Positions 24,177 to 31,879 of a stretch of 35,057 bases of DNA are shown in pieces. This DNA is from Lentisphaeria bacterium (GTDB lineage Bacteria > Verrucomicrobiota > Lentisphaeria > Victivallales > Victivallaceae). Where the stretch lies: the NCBI GenBank assembly GCA_017457105.1, contig JAFTIA010000074.1:1-35057 (forward strand), given 5' to 3'. The notes below the pieces were generated by a model. That model was given only the letters and a program-made list of their open reading frames with translations. It was not told the origin of the DNA and did no database searches. The stretch's first letter is position 1. Every line of letters begins with the position of its first letter. The position numbers and the translations under genes were made by a program.

Positions 24177-25886
24177 ATGAGCAACGGGGAATTGAATGGA
24201 GCGGCCAATGCCGCACCGGCGGCAGAAACCACTGCCGGTTTGGACTTTATCCGTCAGATCGTAGTGGACGATCTTCAGGCAGGGCGGCATGACTCGATCG
24301 TGACCCGGTTTCCGCCGGAACCCAACGGTTATTTGCATGTGGGGCACCTGAAAGCCATTTGTCTGGATTTCGGCGTGGCACGGGAATATGCGGGTCGCTG
24401 TCATTTGCGGATGGATGACACCAATCCCACCAAGGAAGATCACGAATATGTGGATTCCATTGCCGGAGATATCCGTTGGCTGGGGTTTGATTTCGGGGAT
24501 GAGGTGCTGTACGCTTCGGATTATTTCCAGAAGATGTACGAGTGCGCTGTGGAGCTGATCAAGCGGGGCAAGGCGTATGTGTGCGACCTTTCTCCGGAAG
24601 CCTGGGAAGAATACCGGGGGGACTCCACCCGTCCGGGGACCAATCCGCCGGGACGGAACCGTTCTGTGGAAGAAAATCTTGCGTTGTTTGAACGCATGAA
24701 AGCAGGGGAATTTGAAGATGGCGCCATGGTTTTGCGTGCGGCTATCGACATGCAGTCCCCCAACATCCACATGCGTGACCCGGTCATTTACCGGATCCGC
24801 CGGGTGGAGCATTTCCGTCAGGGGGACAAGTGGTGTATTTATCCCATGTACGACTTTGCCCACCCGCTGGAAGACGCTATCGAGGGTGTGACCCATTCTT
24901 TCTGTACGCTGGAATTTGAGATCCACCGGCCGTTGTACGATTGGGTATTGCAGTCGCTGGACTGGCAGAAACCGCCCCGTCAGATCGAATTCTCCCGTCT
25001 GGCACTCTCTTACACGGTGATGAGCAAGCGGAAACTGCTCCAGCTGGTGAAAGAAAATCATGTGAAGGGCTGGGATGATCCCCGTATGCCCACCATTTGC
25101 GGTATGCGGCGGCGCGGTATGCCTGCGGCGGCACTGCGGAATTTCTGTGCCGGAGTGGGGATCACCAAGGTCAATTCGGTAACGGATGTGGGCGTTTTGG
25201 AACGCTGTGTCCGGGAGGAATTGAACCGGGTTGCCCCCCGCCGTATGGCGGTGCTGAATCCCCTGAAGGTGACGCTGAAAAATTATCCGGAAGGGCAGGT
25301 GGAAGAACTGGATGCGGTGAACAATCCGGAAGATCCTTCTGCCGGGACCCGCAAACTTCCGTTCAGCCGGGAACTGTATATTGAAGCCACGGACTTTATG
25401 ATGGAGCCACCGAAGGGTTATTTCCGCCTTTCTCCGGGCAAGGAAGTCCGTCTGCGTTACGGCTACATCATCCGCTGCGAAGAAGTCAAACTGGATGAAA
25501 ACGGTACTCCTGTGGAATTGATCTGTACCTACGATCCGGAAACCCGGGGCGGCAATACGCCGGACGGGCGCAAGGTAAAGGGGACGATCCACTGGTTGTC
25601 TGCGGCCCATGCCCATAAGGCATCTTTGCGGCTCTATGACCGTTTGTTCTCGGTGGAAGAGCCGGGGGCGGACGGGGTGGATTTCCTGACCCAGTTGAAT
25701 CCTGATTCGCTGAAAACGGCGGAATGTCTGGTGGAAAAATCGCTGATGGAACTGCAGCCCGGTGATACGGTGCAGTTTGAACGGCAGGGCTATTTCTGCC
25801 TTGATCCGGATTCTGAACCGGGCAAGCCGATTTTCAACCGGACGGTGACGCTGAAAGATTCCTGGGCAAAACAGCAGGGAAAGTGA
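24177..25886 (+). CDS. glnS: Glutaminyl-tRNA synthetase
   Basis: A class I aminoacyl-tRNA synthetase of 569 residues. [28 protein letters not shown] holds the HIGH-type motif HVGH (54-57), [16 protein letters not shown] follows, and the KMSKS-type loop is VMSKR (281-285). The catalytic-core sequence [13 protein letters not shown] and the C-terminal beta-barrel anticodon-binding domain ([28 protein letters not shown]) separate it from GltX. ATG 24177 is chosen over the GTG three codons upstream; both are usable. The first 20 residues are low-complexity and not conserved. Direct Gln charging is implied, so this organism need not rely on GatCAB for tRNA-Gln. Confidence 0.96.
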   Translation: MSNGELNGAANAAPAAETTAGLDFIRQIVVDDLQAGRHDSIVTRFPPEPNGYLHVGHLKAICLDFGVAREYAGRCHLRMDDTNPTKEDHEYVDSIAGDIRWLGFDFGDEVLYASDYFQKMYECAVELIKRGKAYVCDLSPEAWEEYRGDSTRPGTNPPGRNRSVEENLALFERMKAGEFEDGAMVLRAAIDMQSPNIHMRDPVIYRIRRVEHFRQGDKWCIYPMYDFAHPLEDAIEGVTHSFCTLEFEIHRPLYDWVLQSLDWQKPPRQIEFSRLALSYTVMSKRKLLQLVKENHVKGWDDPRMPTICGMRRRGMPAAALRNFCAGVGITKVNSVTDVGVLERCVREELNRVAPRRMAVLNPLKVTLKNYPEGQVEELDAVNNPEDPSAGTRKLPFSRELYIEATDFMMEPPKGYFRLSPGKEVRLRYGYIIRCEEVKLDENGTPVELICTYDPETRGGNTPDGRKVKGTIHWLSAAHAHKASLRLYDRLFSVEEPGADGVDFLTQLNPDSLKTAECLVEKSLMELQPGDTVQFERQGYFCLDPDSEPGKPIFNRTVTLKDSWAKQQGK

Positions 25887-25895
25887 CGCTGTAAA

Positions 25896-26561
25896 ATGAT
25901 TTTTCCCGGCCCGAAGGTCTTTATTTTCGACATGGACAGCACGCTGATCCATGCCGATTGCGATGTTACCTGGAAATCTTTTGCTGTCCGGCACGGTCTG
26001 GCGCCGGAAAGTGCCATTGCCGAAGCGGATAAGTTCTATGAAGATTACAAAGCCGGCTGTCTTGACCCTGTGGCGTTCATGCGCTTCCAGCTGGCGGAAT
26101 TCATCGGGAACACGCCGGAAGAGATGGCGGAACCCTGCCGGATGCACTTTGAGGAATTCATCCGGGAAAACTGCTATGCGGAAGCTTTGCAGTTGGTAAA
26201 AGAGTTGCGTGAACGCAAGATCCCCACGGCGATCCTCACCTCCACCAATACGGAGATCGCGGCGCCGACGGCGGCGTATTTCGGGGTGGATGAGTTGATG
26301 GGGACCCGTCTGGCAGTAGAGAACGGGCGTTTTACAGGCACGATCGCCGGGGAGTACGCCGTCCGTGCCGGGAAGATCGCACCAGCCCGGGATTTTGTGA
26401 TGCGCCACGGAGCCACTCTGGCGGAAACGGCGTATTACGGGGACAGTACCAACGACCTGGATCTTCTGAAAGTTGTGGGGTATCCGGTGGCAGCCAATCC
26501 CTGTCCGGAATTGCGCAGGATCGCAGAGGAAAACAACTGGCGGATCATTGATTTCAAGTGA
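25896..26561 (+). CDS. HAD-superfamily phosphatase (SerB/HAD-IB-like)
   Basis: A 221-residue HAD phosphatase. Motif I is FDMDSTLIHAD with nucleophile D12 and acid D14, motif II ILTSTNTE, the lysine of motif III is in RAGKIAPARDFV, and motif IV is YYGDSTNDLDLL. A helical C1 cap lies between motifs I and II, as in phosphoserine phosphatase and the HAD-IB group (TIGR01490-like). The final block VAANPCPELRRIAEENNWRIIDF is typical for that group. Substrates of this group include phosphoserine and other small phosphomonoesters; not decided. It starts nine bases after glnS. Confidence 0.88.
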   Translation: MIFPGPKVFIFDMDSTLIHADCDVTWKSFAVRHGLAPESAIAEADKFYEDYKAGCLDPVAFMRFQLAEFIGNTPEEMAEPCRMHFEEFIRENCYAEALQLVKELRERKIPTAILTSTNTEIAAPTAAYFGVDELMGTRLAVENGRFTGTIAGEYAVRAGKIAPARDFVMRHGATLAETAYYGDSTNDLDLLKVVGYPVAANPCPELRRIAEENNWRIIDFK

Positions 26562-26591
26562 CCGTGCCGGAAATGGAAAAGAGGGCATGAT

Positions 26592-27617
26592 ATGGAAATG
26601 CGTTTCGGTCTGGTTGGGCTGGGGTATCATGGACAGCATGGCGTCTATCCCGCATTTGATGAACCCGATGCCAAAGATGTGAAGCTGACGGCGGTTTGCG
26701 ATGTTTCCCAGACGAACCTGGATTGGGTGCAGAAGCCTGTGGAGAAATATCTTTCCGCCTTTGAAATGATCGCCAAAGCTCCCATTGATGCAGTGTATGT
26801 GGCGGTGGGCTGTGACCGATCCAGAGAGATCGTACTGGCGGCACTGGCGGCGGGCAAGGCGGTGATTTGCGAGAAGCCCCTTGCCGCAACGGCAGAGGAG
26901 GCGCGTTTTATCGCTGACGAAGTCCGCAGGAGCGGCTGTCTTTTTGCGGTGAATTTTGAAACCCGTTACGGCAGGCGCATGCAGCTTCTCAAGCGGTGGA
27001 TCAGCGAAGGGTATCTGGGGGAGATCCATACCATCGGGTTCGACAAAATGTGGGATTGCCACAAGAGTTTTACCGATACTGCGCCCCGCCGTGCCCGACT
27101 TCTTTCGCTGACCGGCGGTCTGGATTGCGGTATCCACCAGTTGGATCAGGCCCGTTTTCTTCTGGGAGGCAACTGGGAAAAGATCCATGCCATGGGCGCA
27201 TGGTTCGGGGAAGATTTTACGCCGCCCCCGCATATCAGCATCGTGGGGAAACTGGATAACAATGTTGTGATGTCGCTGAATGCTTCTCTGGCGTTCACCT
27301 CCAATATCGAACCCCGGGAGGGGCTGGATAATGTGACCGTCGCCGGGACGGAAGGGGTGATCGCTGCGCGCAAACTGACCTCTGCCGGGACAGATTCCGA
27401 AGTGACTTTGACCAGCCGCAGACGGTGCGAAAAGGTGATCATCCCGCAGGGCGGTCACAGCAGTGACATTGCCATTCTGCTGGCGGAATTTGTAAAAGTG
27501 TGGAAAAACGGACCGGAAACTCCGCATACATTTGCCAGTGCGGAAGACGGGTATCAGGCGCAGTTGGCAACGGAACTTGCCATTCAGGATGCGTTGAAAA
27601 ATGCCGGGAAGGCATAA
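26592..27617 (+). CDS. Gfo/Idh/MocA family oxidoreductase, copy 1
   Basis: A 341-residue NAD(P)-dependent sugar/cyclitol dehydrogenase. The Rossmann motif GLVGLGYHGQHG is at 6-17, the family EKP motif at 94-96 in VICEKPLAAT, and GGLDCGIHQLDQARFLLGG supplies the catalytic Asp and His region of the second domain. The true substrate is unknown. A GAGGG box precedes the ATG. The next gene is a close paralogue sharing register across the whole length, including EKP at the same residue number, so this is a tandem duplication. Confidence 0.92.
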   Translation: MEMRFGLVGLGYHGQHGVYPAFDEPDAKDVKLTAVCDVSQTNLDWVQKPVEKYLSAFEMIAKAPIDAVYVAVGCDRSREIVLAALAAGKAVICEKPLAATAEEARFIADEVRRSGCLFAVNFETRYGRRMQLLKRWISEGYLGEIHTIGFDKMWDCHKSFTDTAPRRARLLSLTGGLDCGIHQLDQARFLLGGNWEKIHAMGAWFGEDFTPPPHISIVGKLDNNVVMSLNASLAFTSNIEPREGLDNVTVAGTEGVIAARKLTSAGTDSEVTLTSRRRCEKVIIPQGGHSSDIAILLAEFVKVWKNGPETPHTFASAEDGYQAQLATELAIQDALKNAGKA

Positions 27618-28644
27618 AATTTGACAAAGCTGGAAAGGGTTTGGAAATGGAAATGCGTTTTGGTCTGATCGGTTTGGGGCATCACGGGAAACACGGTGTT
27701 CTGCCTGCATTTGATGAACCGGATGCCAAAGGGGTGAAGCTGACGGCCGTCTGCGATGTTTGTCAGGAAAATCTGGATTATGTGACCAGACCGGTGGAGA
27801 AATATCTTTCGGCAGAGGAAATGATTGCCAAAGCCCCCATTGATGCCGTGTATGTGGCTGTGGGTTGCGACCGGGCATGTGGTATTGTGATGACGGCACT
27901 GAAGGCGGGCAAAGCCGTGATTTGCGAGAAGCCCCTTGCTGCAACGGCTGCGGATGCCCGTAAAATCGCAGATGAAGTCAAAGCCCGCGGCAGTCTTTTT
28001 GCGGTGAATTTTGAAACCCGCTACGGGAAGCGCATGGAGATTTTGAAGAAGTGGATCGAAGGCGGTTATTTCGGCAAGATCCATGCGATCCAGTTTGATA
28101 ATTTGTGGGATTGCCATAAAACGTTCACGCCCACAGCGGCACGGCGGGCGCATCTGCTTTCGCTGACCGGCGGTCTGGATTGCGGCATCCACGAACTGGA
28201 TCAGGCCCGGTATCTTCTGGGCGGTTCCTGGAAGAAAGTCCGTGCCATGGGGGCATGGTTTGAAGAACCCTTTACCCCGCCCCCGCATATTTGCGTGGTG
28301 GGGATGCTGGATAATGATGTGATGATTTCTCTGAATGCCTCTCTGGCATTTACCGCTAATATCGAACCCCGGGAGTTTGTGGACAATCTGTATCTTGCCG
28401 GGACGGAAGGTGTGGCGATCATTCAGGGGCTGTTCAGTATGGGCGAAACAACGGCACGGCTGACCAGCCGGACCAAGTGCGAAACCATCTCCATTCCGGC
28501 GAACGGTCACAGCAGTGATATTGCGCTTCTTCTGGCGGAATTTGCCAATGTCTGGAAGAACGGGCCGGAAACGCCCCACAAATTTGCCAGTGCGGAAGAC
28601 GGGTATCAGGCACAGTTGGCAACGGAACTTGCCATTCAGGATGC
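27531..28644. repeat. Near-identical 62-bp segment repeated at the 3' ends of both Gfo/Idh/MocA genes
   Basis: Bases 27531-27592 and 28583-28644 differ at one position by my count, although the paralogues differ more elsewhere, including at synonymous sites. This points to gene conversion or strong constraint on this 3' segment. Confidence 0.75.
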
Positions 28645-28669
28645 CATTGAAAACGCCGGACGGAAGTAA
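27647..28669 (+). CDS. Gfo/Idh/MocA family oxidoreductase, copy 2
   Basis: A 340-residue paralogue of the preceding gene, with GLIGLGHHGKHG, VICEKPLAAT and GGLDCGIHELDQARYLLGG at matching positions. The start ATG 27647 matches the first copy's N-terminus and has AAAGGG seven bases upstream; a longer upstream reading frame only re-reads the end of copy 1 in another frame. Differences gather in the stretch that follows the NIEPRE motif (about 235-280), which may reflect a different substrate. It is the last gene of the operon and is followed after 19 bases by a terminator. Confidence 0.92.
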   Translation: MEMRFGLIGLGHHGKHGVLPAFDEPDAKGVKLTAVCDVCQENLDYVTRPVEKYLSAEEMIAKAPIDAVYVAVGCDRACGIVMTALKAGKAVICEKPLAATAADARKIADEVKARGSLFAVNFETRYGKRMEILKKWIEGGYFGKIHAIQFDNLWDCHKTFTPTAARRAHLLSLTGGLDCGIHELDQARYLLGGSWKKVRAMGAWFEEPFTPPPHICVVGMLDNDVMISLNASLAFTANIEPREFVDNLYLAGTEGVAIIQGLFSMGETTARLTSRTKCETISIPANGHSSDIALLLAEFANVWKNGPETPHKFASAEDGYQAQLATELAIQDAIENAGRK

Positions 28670-28687
28670 GTTTGGCGGAATTTTCCA

Positions 28688-28726
28688 AAACCTGTACTGC
28701 GGAATGATGCGGTGCAGGTTTTTTTG
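28688..28726 (+). terminator. Intrinsic terminator of the KAS-glnS-Gfo operon
   Basis: AACCTGTACTGC pairs with GCGGTGCAGGTT (one G-T pair, loop of about eight bases) and is followed by seven T residues. Confidence 0.85.
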
Positions 28727-28793
28727 TATGCTCTGTATTGAATATAGACTGATTTTAGAAGCGCAGAGGATTTTCAATCGTCAAATAACGGGA

Positions 28794-28813
28794 CAAGGGG
28801 CAACCGCCCCTTG
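28794..28813 (-). terminator. Terminator-like hairpin after perR
   Basis: CAAGGGGC-AACC-GCCCCTTG is a perfect 8-bp stem six bases past the perR stop on the minus strand. The T-run after it is poor, so it is a weak or Rho-assisted terminator, or an mRNA 3' stabiliser. Confidence 0.55.
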
Positions 28814-28819
28814 CGGGGA

Positions 28820-29254
28820 TTACCCGGCTTTATGCGGGGCAGTTTTCCGGCAGTGAGAGCAGGTACCCCGGCAGCAGAGTTGAATATCCTGCACGGTAAA
28901 ATTTTCCGGGAGACCGGGGATCTCCGGCACGGCATTTTCCCCTGGAGCCGGCCAGAGATCGTAAACCATCCCGCAGTCCACACATTTGAAATGGGCGTGA
29001 CTGCAGAGATTGGCATCATACCGGGAAACGCCGTCCTCGATCCGGAGTTCCCACAAAGCCCCTTTGGCGGTCAACACTTTCAATGTGTTGTAAACCGTCG
29101 CCAGCGAGATGGTGGAGAGTGTTTTCTGCAGTGCAGCGTACACCTCTTCCGCCGTCTGATGGGCGGGGTGATCGTGCAGCAGGTCATAGACAGCGACCCG
29201 CTGCACGGTGGGGGTGATCCCGAAGGACCGGAGTTTTTCCGGTGTAGTCAGCAT
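28820..29254 (-). CDS. perR: Peroxide-responsive Fur-family repressor PerR
   Basis: The 144-residue protein is a Fur-family metalloregulator. The winged helix is in TPTVQRVAVYDLLHDHPAHQTAEEVY through ISLATVYNTLKVL. The regulatory metal site residues of Bacillus subtilis PerR (H37, D85, H91, H93, D104, from established knowledge) all appear here shifted by exactly five: H32, D80, H86, H88 and D99. D99 in place of the Glu of Fur supports PerR rather than Fur. The structural zinc site is C91xxC94 and C132xxC135. It starts one base after rubrerythrin and shares its promoter, so it probably represses its own operon through the two PER-type boxes upstream. Confidence 0.93.
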   Translation of the reverse strand: MLTTPEKLRSFGITPTVQRVAVYDLLHDHPAHQTAEEVYAALQKTLSTISLATVYNTLKVLTAKGALWELRIEDGVSRYDANLCSHAHFKCVDCGMVYDLWPAPGENAVPEIPGLPENFTVQDIQLCCRGTCSHCRKTAPHKAG

Positions 29255-29255
29255 A

Positions 29256-29804
29256 TTAGAAATACCGCTTCAGGAGTCCGGCAAAGGCTGCGCCGTGACG
29301 GGCTTCATCTTTGCTCATTTCGTGGACGGTGTCATGGATGGCATCATAGCCCAGTTCCTTGGCACGCTTGGCGATATCCAGCTTGCCGGCGCAGGCACCG
29401 CCTTCAGCTTCCACACGGCGCTGGAGGTTGGTCTTGGTGCAGGGGGCCACGACTTCACCCAGGAGTTCGGCAAACTTGGCGGCGTGTTCGGCTTCTTCGA
29501 TGGCGATACGCTTGTAAGCTTCCGCCACTTCCGGATAACCTTCACGATCGGCCTGACGGCTCATGGCCAGATACATCCCCACTTCCGTGCATTCGCCCAT
29601 GAAATGGGCGCGCAGCCCTTCCAGAACTTCCGGATCCAGCGTGGAATTATCGGTGACGACCACGTGTTCACACGCCCACTTGATTTCGGCATTGGCGGCC
29701 TGTTCATTGAATTTGGCGGCGGGAGCCTTGCACTGGGGGCAACGTTCCGGCGCGCTGTCACCTTCATGGACATAACCACAGACACTGCAAACAAACTTCT
29801 TCAT
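29256..29804 (-). CDS. Rubrerythrin with N-terminal rubredoxin domain ('reverse' rubrerythrin)
   Basis: The 182-residue protein reduces hydrogen peroxide in anaerobes. The rubredoxin-type Fe(Cys)4 domain comes first: C6xxC9 and C22xxC25 in [11 protein letters not shown] and ERCPQCKAP. The ferritin-like di-iron domain follows, with [30 protein letters not shown] and [17 protein letters not shown] supplying the Glu and His ligands. This domain order is the reverse of classical rubrerythrin and matches revRbr/NADH-peroxidase-type proteins. An AAGGAGG box precedes the ATG. It is the first gene of the operon with perR, under peroxide-type control. Confidence 0.95.
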   Translation of the reverse strand: MKKFVCSVCGYVHEGDSAPERCPQCKAPAAKFNEQAANAEIKWACEHVVVTDNSTLDPEVLEGLRAHFMGECTEVGMYLAMSRQADREGYPEVAEAYKRIAIEEAEHAAKFAELLGEVVAPCTKTNLQRRVEAEGGACAGKLDIAKRAKELGYDAIHDTVHEMSKDEARHGAAFAGLLKRYF

Positions 29805-29845
29805 ATTTTCCTCCTTGTTTTTTATCCGGCGTTTTTCGCCATCTT

Positions 29846-29877
29846 TTGTAATCGTTCTAACTTTAAAATAATTCTAA
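29846..29877 (-). promoter_or_regulatory. Two tandem PER-type operator boxes
   Basis: Read on the minus strand, box 1 is TTAGAATTATTTTAA (29863-29877), with two symmetric departures from the PerR consensus TTATAATnATTATAA. Box 2 is TTAGAACGATTACAA (29846-29860), with three. The boxes are two bases apart. Box 1 covers the -10 and box 2 the predicted start site, the position for repression. Confidence 0.75.
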
Positions 29878-29892
29878 ATTCTGAAAATGCAA
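29865..29892 (-). promoter_or_regulatory. Promoter of the rubrerythrin-perR operon
   Basis: Minus-strand TTGCAT (29887-29892), a 16-bp spacer, then TATTTT (29865-29870). The predicted start near 29858 gives a leader of about 54 bases with a small GGCG-AAAAA-CGCC hairpin before the ribosome binding site. Confidence 0.7.
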
Positions 29893-30051
29893 GCGGGATT
29901 TTGAAAAAAAATGAAAAAAAGTCGAAAAAAAATGAATTTGAGGTGAAAAAGGGGGGATAAATAAAGGAAATGTGTGCAAACTGAAAAAGGGTGTGCGCTT
30001 TCTTTATATAAAGGCAAGAGTCTGGAAGGATTGATTTTTTTCAAAAATCCC

Positions 30052-30080
30052 TTGTTTTCTGCCATTTTCTTTGCTATACT
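30052..30080 (+). promoter_or_regulatory. Strong-looking promoter at the left end of the AT-rich island
   Basis: TTGTTT (30052-30057), a 17-bp spacer, then TATACT (30075-30080). It reads into the truncated remnant and on to the gene at 30266. A TTTCCGC/GCGGAAA inverted repeat (30091-30114) lies at the start of the expected transcript. Confidence 0.55.
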
Positions 30081-30255
30081 ATACACATATTTTCCGCTGT
30101 TCCTTACTGCGGAAACTATCATTGATAAAACGAAAGCCCCGCAGAACAGGAATGCGGTGTTTCAATACCGTGTCCCCAAAGGATATGACAAGAACCGGCG
30201 GGAGATGTATCGGGTATTGGTGATTTTCGGCGGAAGAAATACTATGGTTCTCTAA
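30071..30255 (+). pseudogene. 5' remnant of a secreted-protein gene, copy 1
   Basis: The open frame gives a hydrophobic export-signal-like stretch (IFFAILYTYFPLFLTAET), then TKAPQNRNAVFQYRVPKGYDKNRREMYRVLVIFGGRN, and stops soon after. The same block recurs in copy 2 at 31407. The VLVIFGGRN strand-loop resembles the start of an alpha/beta-hydrolase fold (inference). No start codon with a ribosome binding site stands where copy 2 has one, and the rest of the fold is missing, so this is a truncated relic. Confidence 0.65.
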
Positions 30256-30265
30256 AGGTGTTGGA

Positions 30266-30742
30266 ATGAAAAAACGATTCTTTATTAAACTTTTCCATAC
30301 AATCTTCTTTATTTTAGTTGGTATGGGGATAATGTATTTATATATGCAGAAGCAGACTGATCCAATGGATCAGATACAAAAACTGATGTCACAAAATGAT
30401 GTAGATCCTGATGAAGCAATTTACATTTATTTAAAGAAAAATCCTGACTTGACAGATAGTCAAAAAGGAGACTTATTTCTGAATGCCATAAATAATTTTA
30501 CTCTGTCAGAAGGTGTTTTTTCTTCTATGGTAGAAATGGCAGAAGATGAATTATCTTCAGAAGAACTCACCAGTATGATTGGTAAATTAAGAACAAGGAT
30601 GCAACAACTGCAACATTTCTACTATTCTCTCAAATTAGGCAATGGTCCCGAATACTTTACCGTGATTAAAGAGTTGGAATTTATAGACAAATCTTTGATT
30701 ACAAATGACGGGACAACCATTAAACAGATTGCTGAACCGTGA
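30266..30742 (+). CDS. Membrane-anchored protein of unknown function
   Basis: Not recognised. The 158-residue protein has a basic N-terminus (MKKRFFIKLFH) and one membrane span (about 11-28), then an acidic, helix-rich domain of about 130 residues (DPDEAIYIYLKKNPDLTDSQKGDLFLNAINNF...EDELSSEELTSMIGKLRTRMQQLQHFYYSL). The single span with positive N-terminus predicts that the soluble part faces outside the cytoplasm. An AAAGGTG box precedes the ATG. Base composition is strongly AT-rich compared with the window, suggesting acquisition. It is followed by a micro-ORF and a polytopic membrane protein on the same strand with short gaps. Confidence 0.75.
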   Translation: MKKRFFIKLFHTIFFILVGMGIMYLYMQKQTDPMDQIQKLMSQNDVDPDEAIYIYLKKNPDLTDSQKGDLFLNAINNFTLSEGVFSSMVEMAEDELSSEELTSMIGKLRTRMQQLQHFYYSLKLGNGPEYFTVIKELEFIDKSLITNDGTTIKQIAEP

Positions 30743-30753
30743 TAGGAGTTATT

Positions 30754-30804
30754 GTGAATAAGTTTATAAGTTTGCTTAAATTTGTATTAAAACAGCCGGA
30801 GTAA
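30754..30804 (+). CDS. Micro-ORF encoding a 16-residue cationic amphipathic peptide
   Basis: The predicted product is MNKFISLLKFVLKQPE, started at GTG 30754 with AGGAG (30744-30748) five bases upstream. Hydrophobic residues (F4, I5, L7, L8, V11, L12) and lysines (K3, K9, K13) fall on opposite helix faces. Its last codons GAG-TAA form the ribosome binding site of the gene at 30808, so the two would be translationally coupled. It could be a secreted or membrane-active peptide, or only a translational leader. The case rests on the ribosome binding site and spacing; no homologue is known to me. Confidence 0.45.
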   Translation: MNKFISLLKFVLKQPE

Positions 30805-30807
30805 AAA

Positions 30808-31329
30808 ATGAGAACATTGTTTTTTCCATTAATATGTTTTTCAGTAATAATTCCCCTTGGGATAATATTCAGTTCATTTTCAGAATATATGACAAATATT
30901 TTTCGAAGTCTCACTTCTTTAATGATCTTGATCAGTCTTATTCTGTTCTTTTTTAAGACAAATAACTTAAAAAGAGGAATAGTTCCTTTGATTTTTATGT
31001 TTTACATTGTTTGTTTCGCTCTTGTTACAATATTTTTTGTAGCACAAATGTTTGGATTCATGTTTTTTACTACATTTCTCTTGATGATTTGTCCCGTTTT
31101 CTTTTTTCTATTCCTTGCATCCTTGTTAATTATTCTTACAAATTCAATATTTCAAACGCATAATATCTTTAGCAGAATTATTTTTGTGATAGAATTTTTA
31201 TTATTGCTATTCTGGGGTGGATTATTGATAACGCAAGGACATAATATACAAAACTCATTAAATATTTTTGCAATTTCTTTTTCGGTACTTTTAGCGGCAA
31301 TTTCTTTCTCAGTAAAATATGCACATTAA
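30808..31329 (+). CDS. Polytopic membrane protein of unknown function
   Basis: Not recognised. The 173-residue protein is almost entirely hydrophobic, with five or six membrane spans (about 4-22, 33-50, 58-80, 82-110, 121-142 and 150-168) and few charged residues in the loops (KTNNLKRG, FQTHN). A GGAG box, shared with the stop of the micro-ORF, precedes the ATG. It is AT-rich like the gene at 30266. Possible roles include a small transporter or an immunity-type protein for the adjacent peptide; neither is supported by a motif. Confidence 0.72.
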   Translation: MRTLFFPLICFSVIIPLGIIFSSFSEYMTNIFRSLTSLMILISLILFFFKTNNLKRGIVPLIFMFYIVCFALVTIFFVAQMFGFMFFTTFLLMICPVFFFLFLASLLIILTNSIFQTHNIFSRIIFVIEFLLLLFWGGLLITQGHNIQNSLNIFAISFSVLLAAISFSVKYAH

Positions 31330-31406
31330 AAATGGTGCCATCCTATCGAACGATATATAAATTAATGCTTTACAATTTAATTATTCCTTCTGCAAAGGAG
31401 ATTTAT

Positions 31407-31538
31407 ATGATACGGCTGTTGCTAACTATGATATTCTTATTTCCGCTACTCCTTACAGCTGACACAATCGTTGTCAAAACGAAGGCTCCGCAGAATAGGA
31501 ATGCGGTGTTTCAATACCGTGGGGCAAAGTCAATTTGA
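31407..31538 (+). pseudogene. 5' remnant of a secreted-protein gene, copy 2
   Basis: ATG 31407 has a good AAAGGAG box six bases upstream. The 43-residue product is a signal peptide (MIRLLLTMIFLFPLLLTADT) followed by TKAPQNRNAVFQYRGAKSI and a stop. It matches copy 1 up to QYR, after which the sequence departs. Expression of the short product is possible because its start signals are intact, but the parent protein's body is gone. Confidence 0.65.
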
Positions 31539-31855
31539 AACGGTTTGGGATTGCCTCCGGTTGTGCAATATTGTGCGTTATCCTGCCGTTTTGCCTGTGG
31601 AAAGCTGACACGCCGAAAGTAAAAAGCGACATTGTTTACAGTTCCTCTGATGCACCATTGGTGCTTTACGATGAAGAATGGAATATAAAATCACTTTTGC
31701 CGTATTGCAAAAACAACTATCAAATCCCTTTGCAGCCCGGCGTTGAATTCTGCCCGCTTTTTTTGGGGGGGGGATTGGGGATAATGCCCGCAGGGAGAAT
31801 GAGGGTATCACGCGTCCTTTTAAAAAAAACTGAATATTTTCTGGAAAACGGTTGA
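31535..31855 (+). pseudogene. Secreted-protein-like frame interrupted at a poly-G tract
   Basis: A 106-residue frame begins at TTG 31535, overlapping the end of copy 2. It has an export-signal-like N-terminus (KRFGIASGCAILCVILPFCLW) and a soluble part DIVYSSSDAPLVLYDEEWNIKSLLPY. It then meets T7-G9 (31758-31773). After the run the present frame gives MPAGRMRVSRVLLKK, whereas adding one G would give IGDNARRENEGITRPFKKN and a stop, which looks more protein-like. The gene is thus either frameshifted or phase-variable. No family is recognised, and the TTG start lacks a ribosome binding site. Confidence 0.45.
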
Positions 31856-31879
31856 AAATTTGCATGAGGCGGGTATATT
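31852..31879 (+). promoter_or_regulatory. Promoter of the GAF/PP2C gene
   Basis: TTGAAA (31852-31857), a 16-bp spacer, then TATATT (31874-31879), about 35 bases before the ATG. This is the best example of the window's promoter signature. Confidence 0.75.

Larger units (their letters stand above)
30092..31521. repeat. 81-bp direct repeat flanking the AT-rich gene pair
   Basis: Bases 30092-30172 and 31441-31521 align without gaps, with about 69 of 81 identical by hand count; the last 25 bases are identical. Most differences are at third codon positions, which suggests the two parents were functional paralogues before truncation. Confidence 0.8.

Noticed and set aside
24159-27944. A 1261-codon open frame on the minus strand opposite glnS, the HAD gene and the first Gfo/Idh/MocA gene
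   Set aside because: It mirrors well-supported plus-strand genes, has the Pro/His/Arg-rich composition of an antisense shadow, and has no ribosome binding site or domain.
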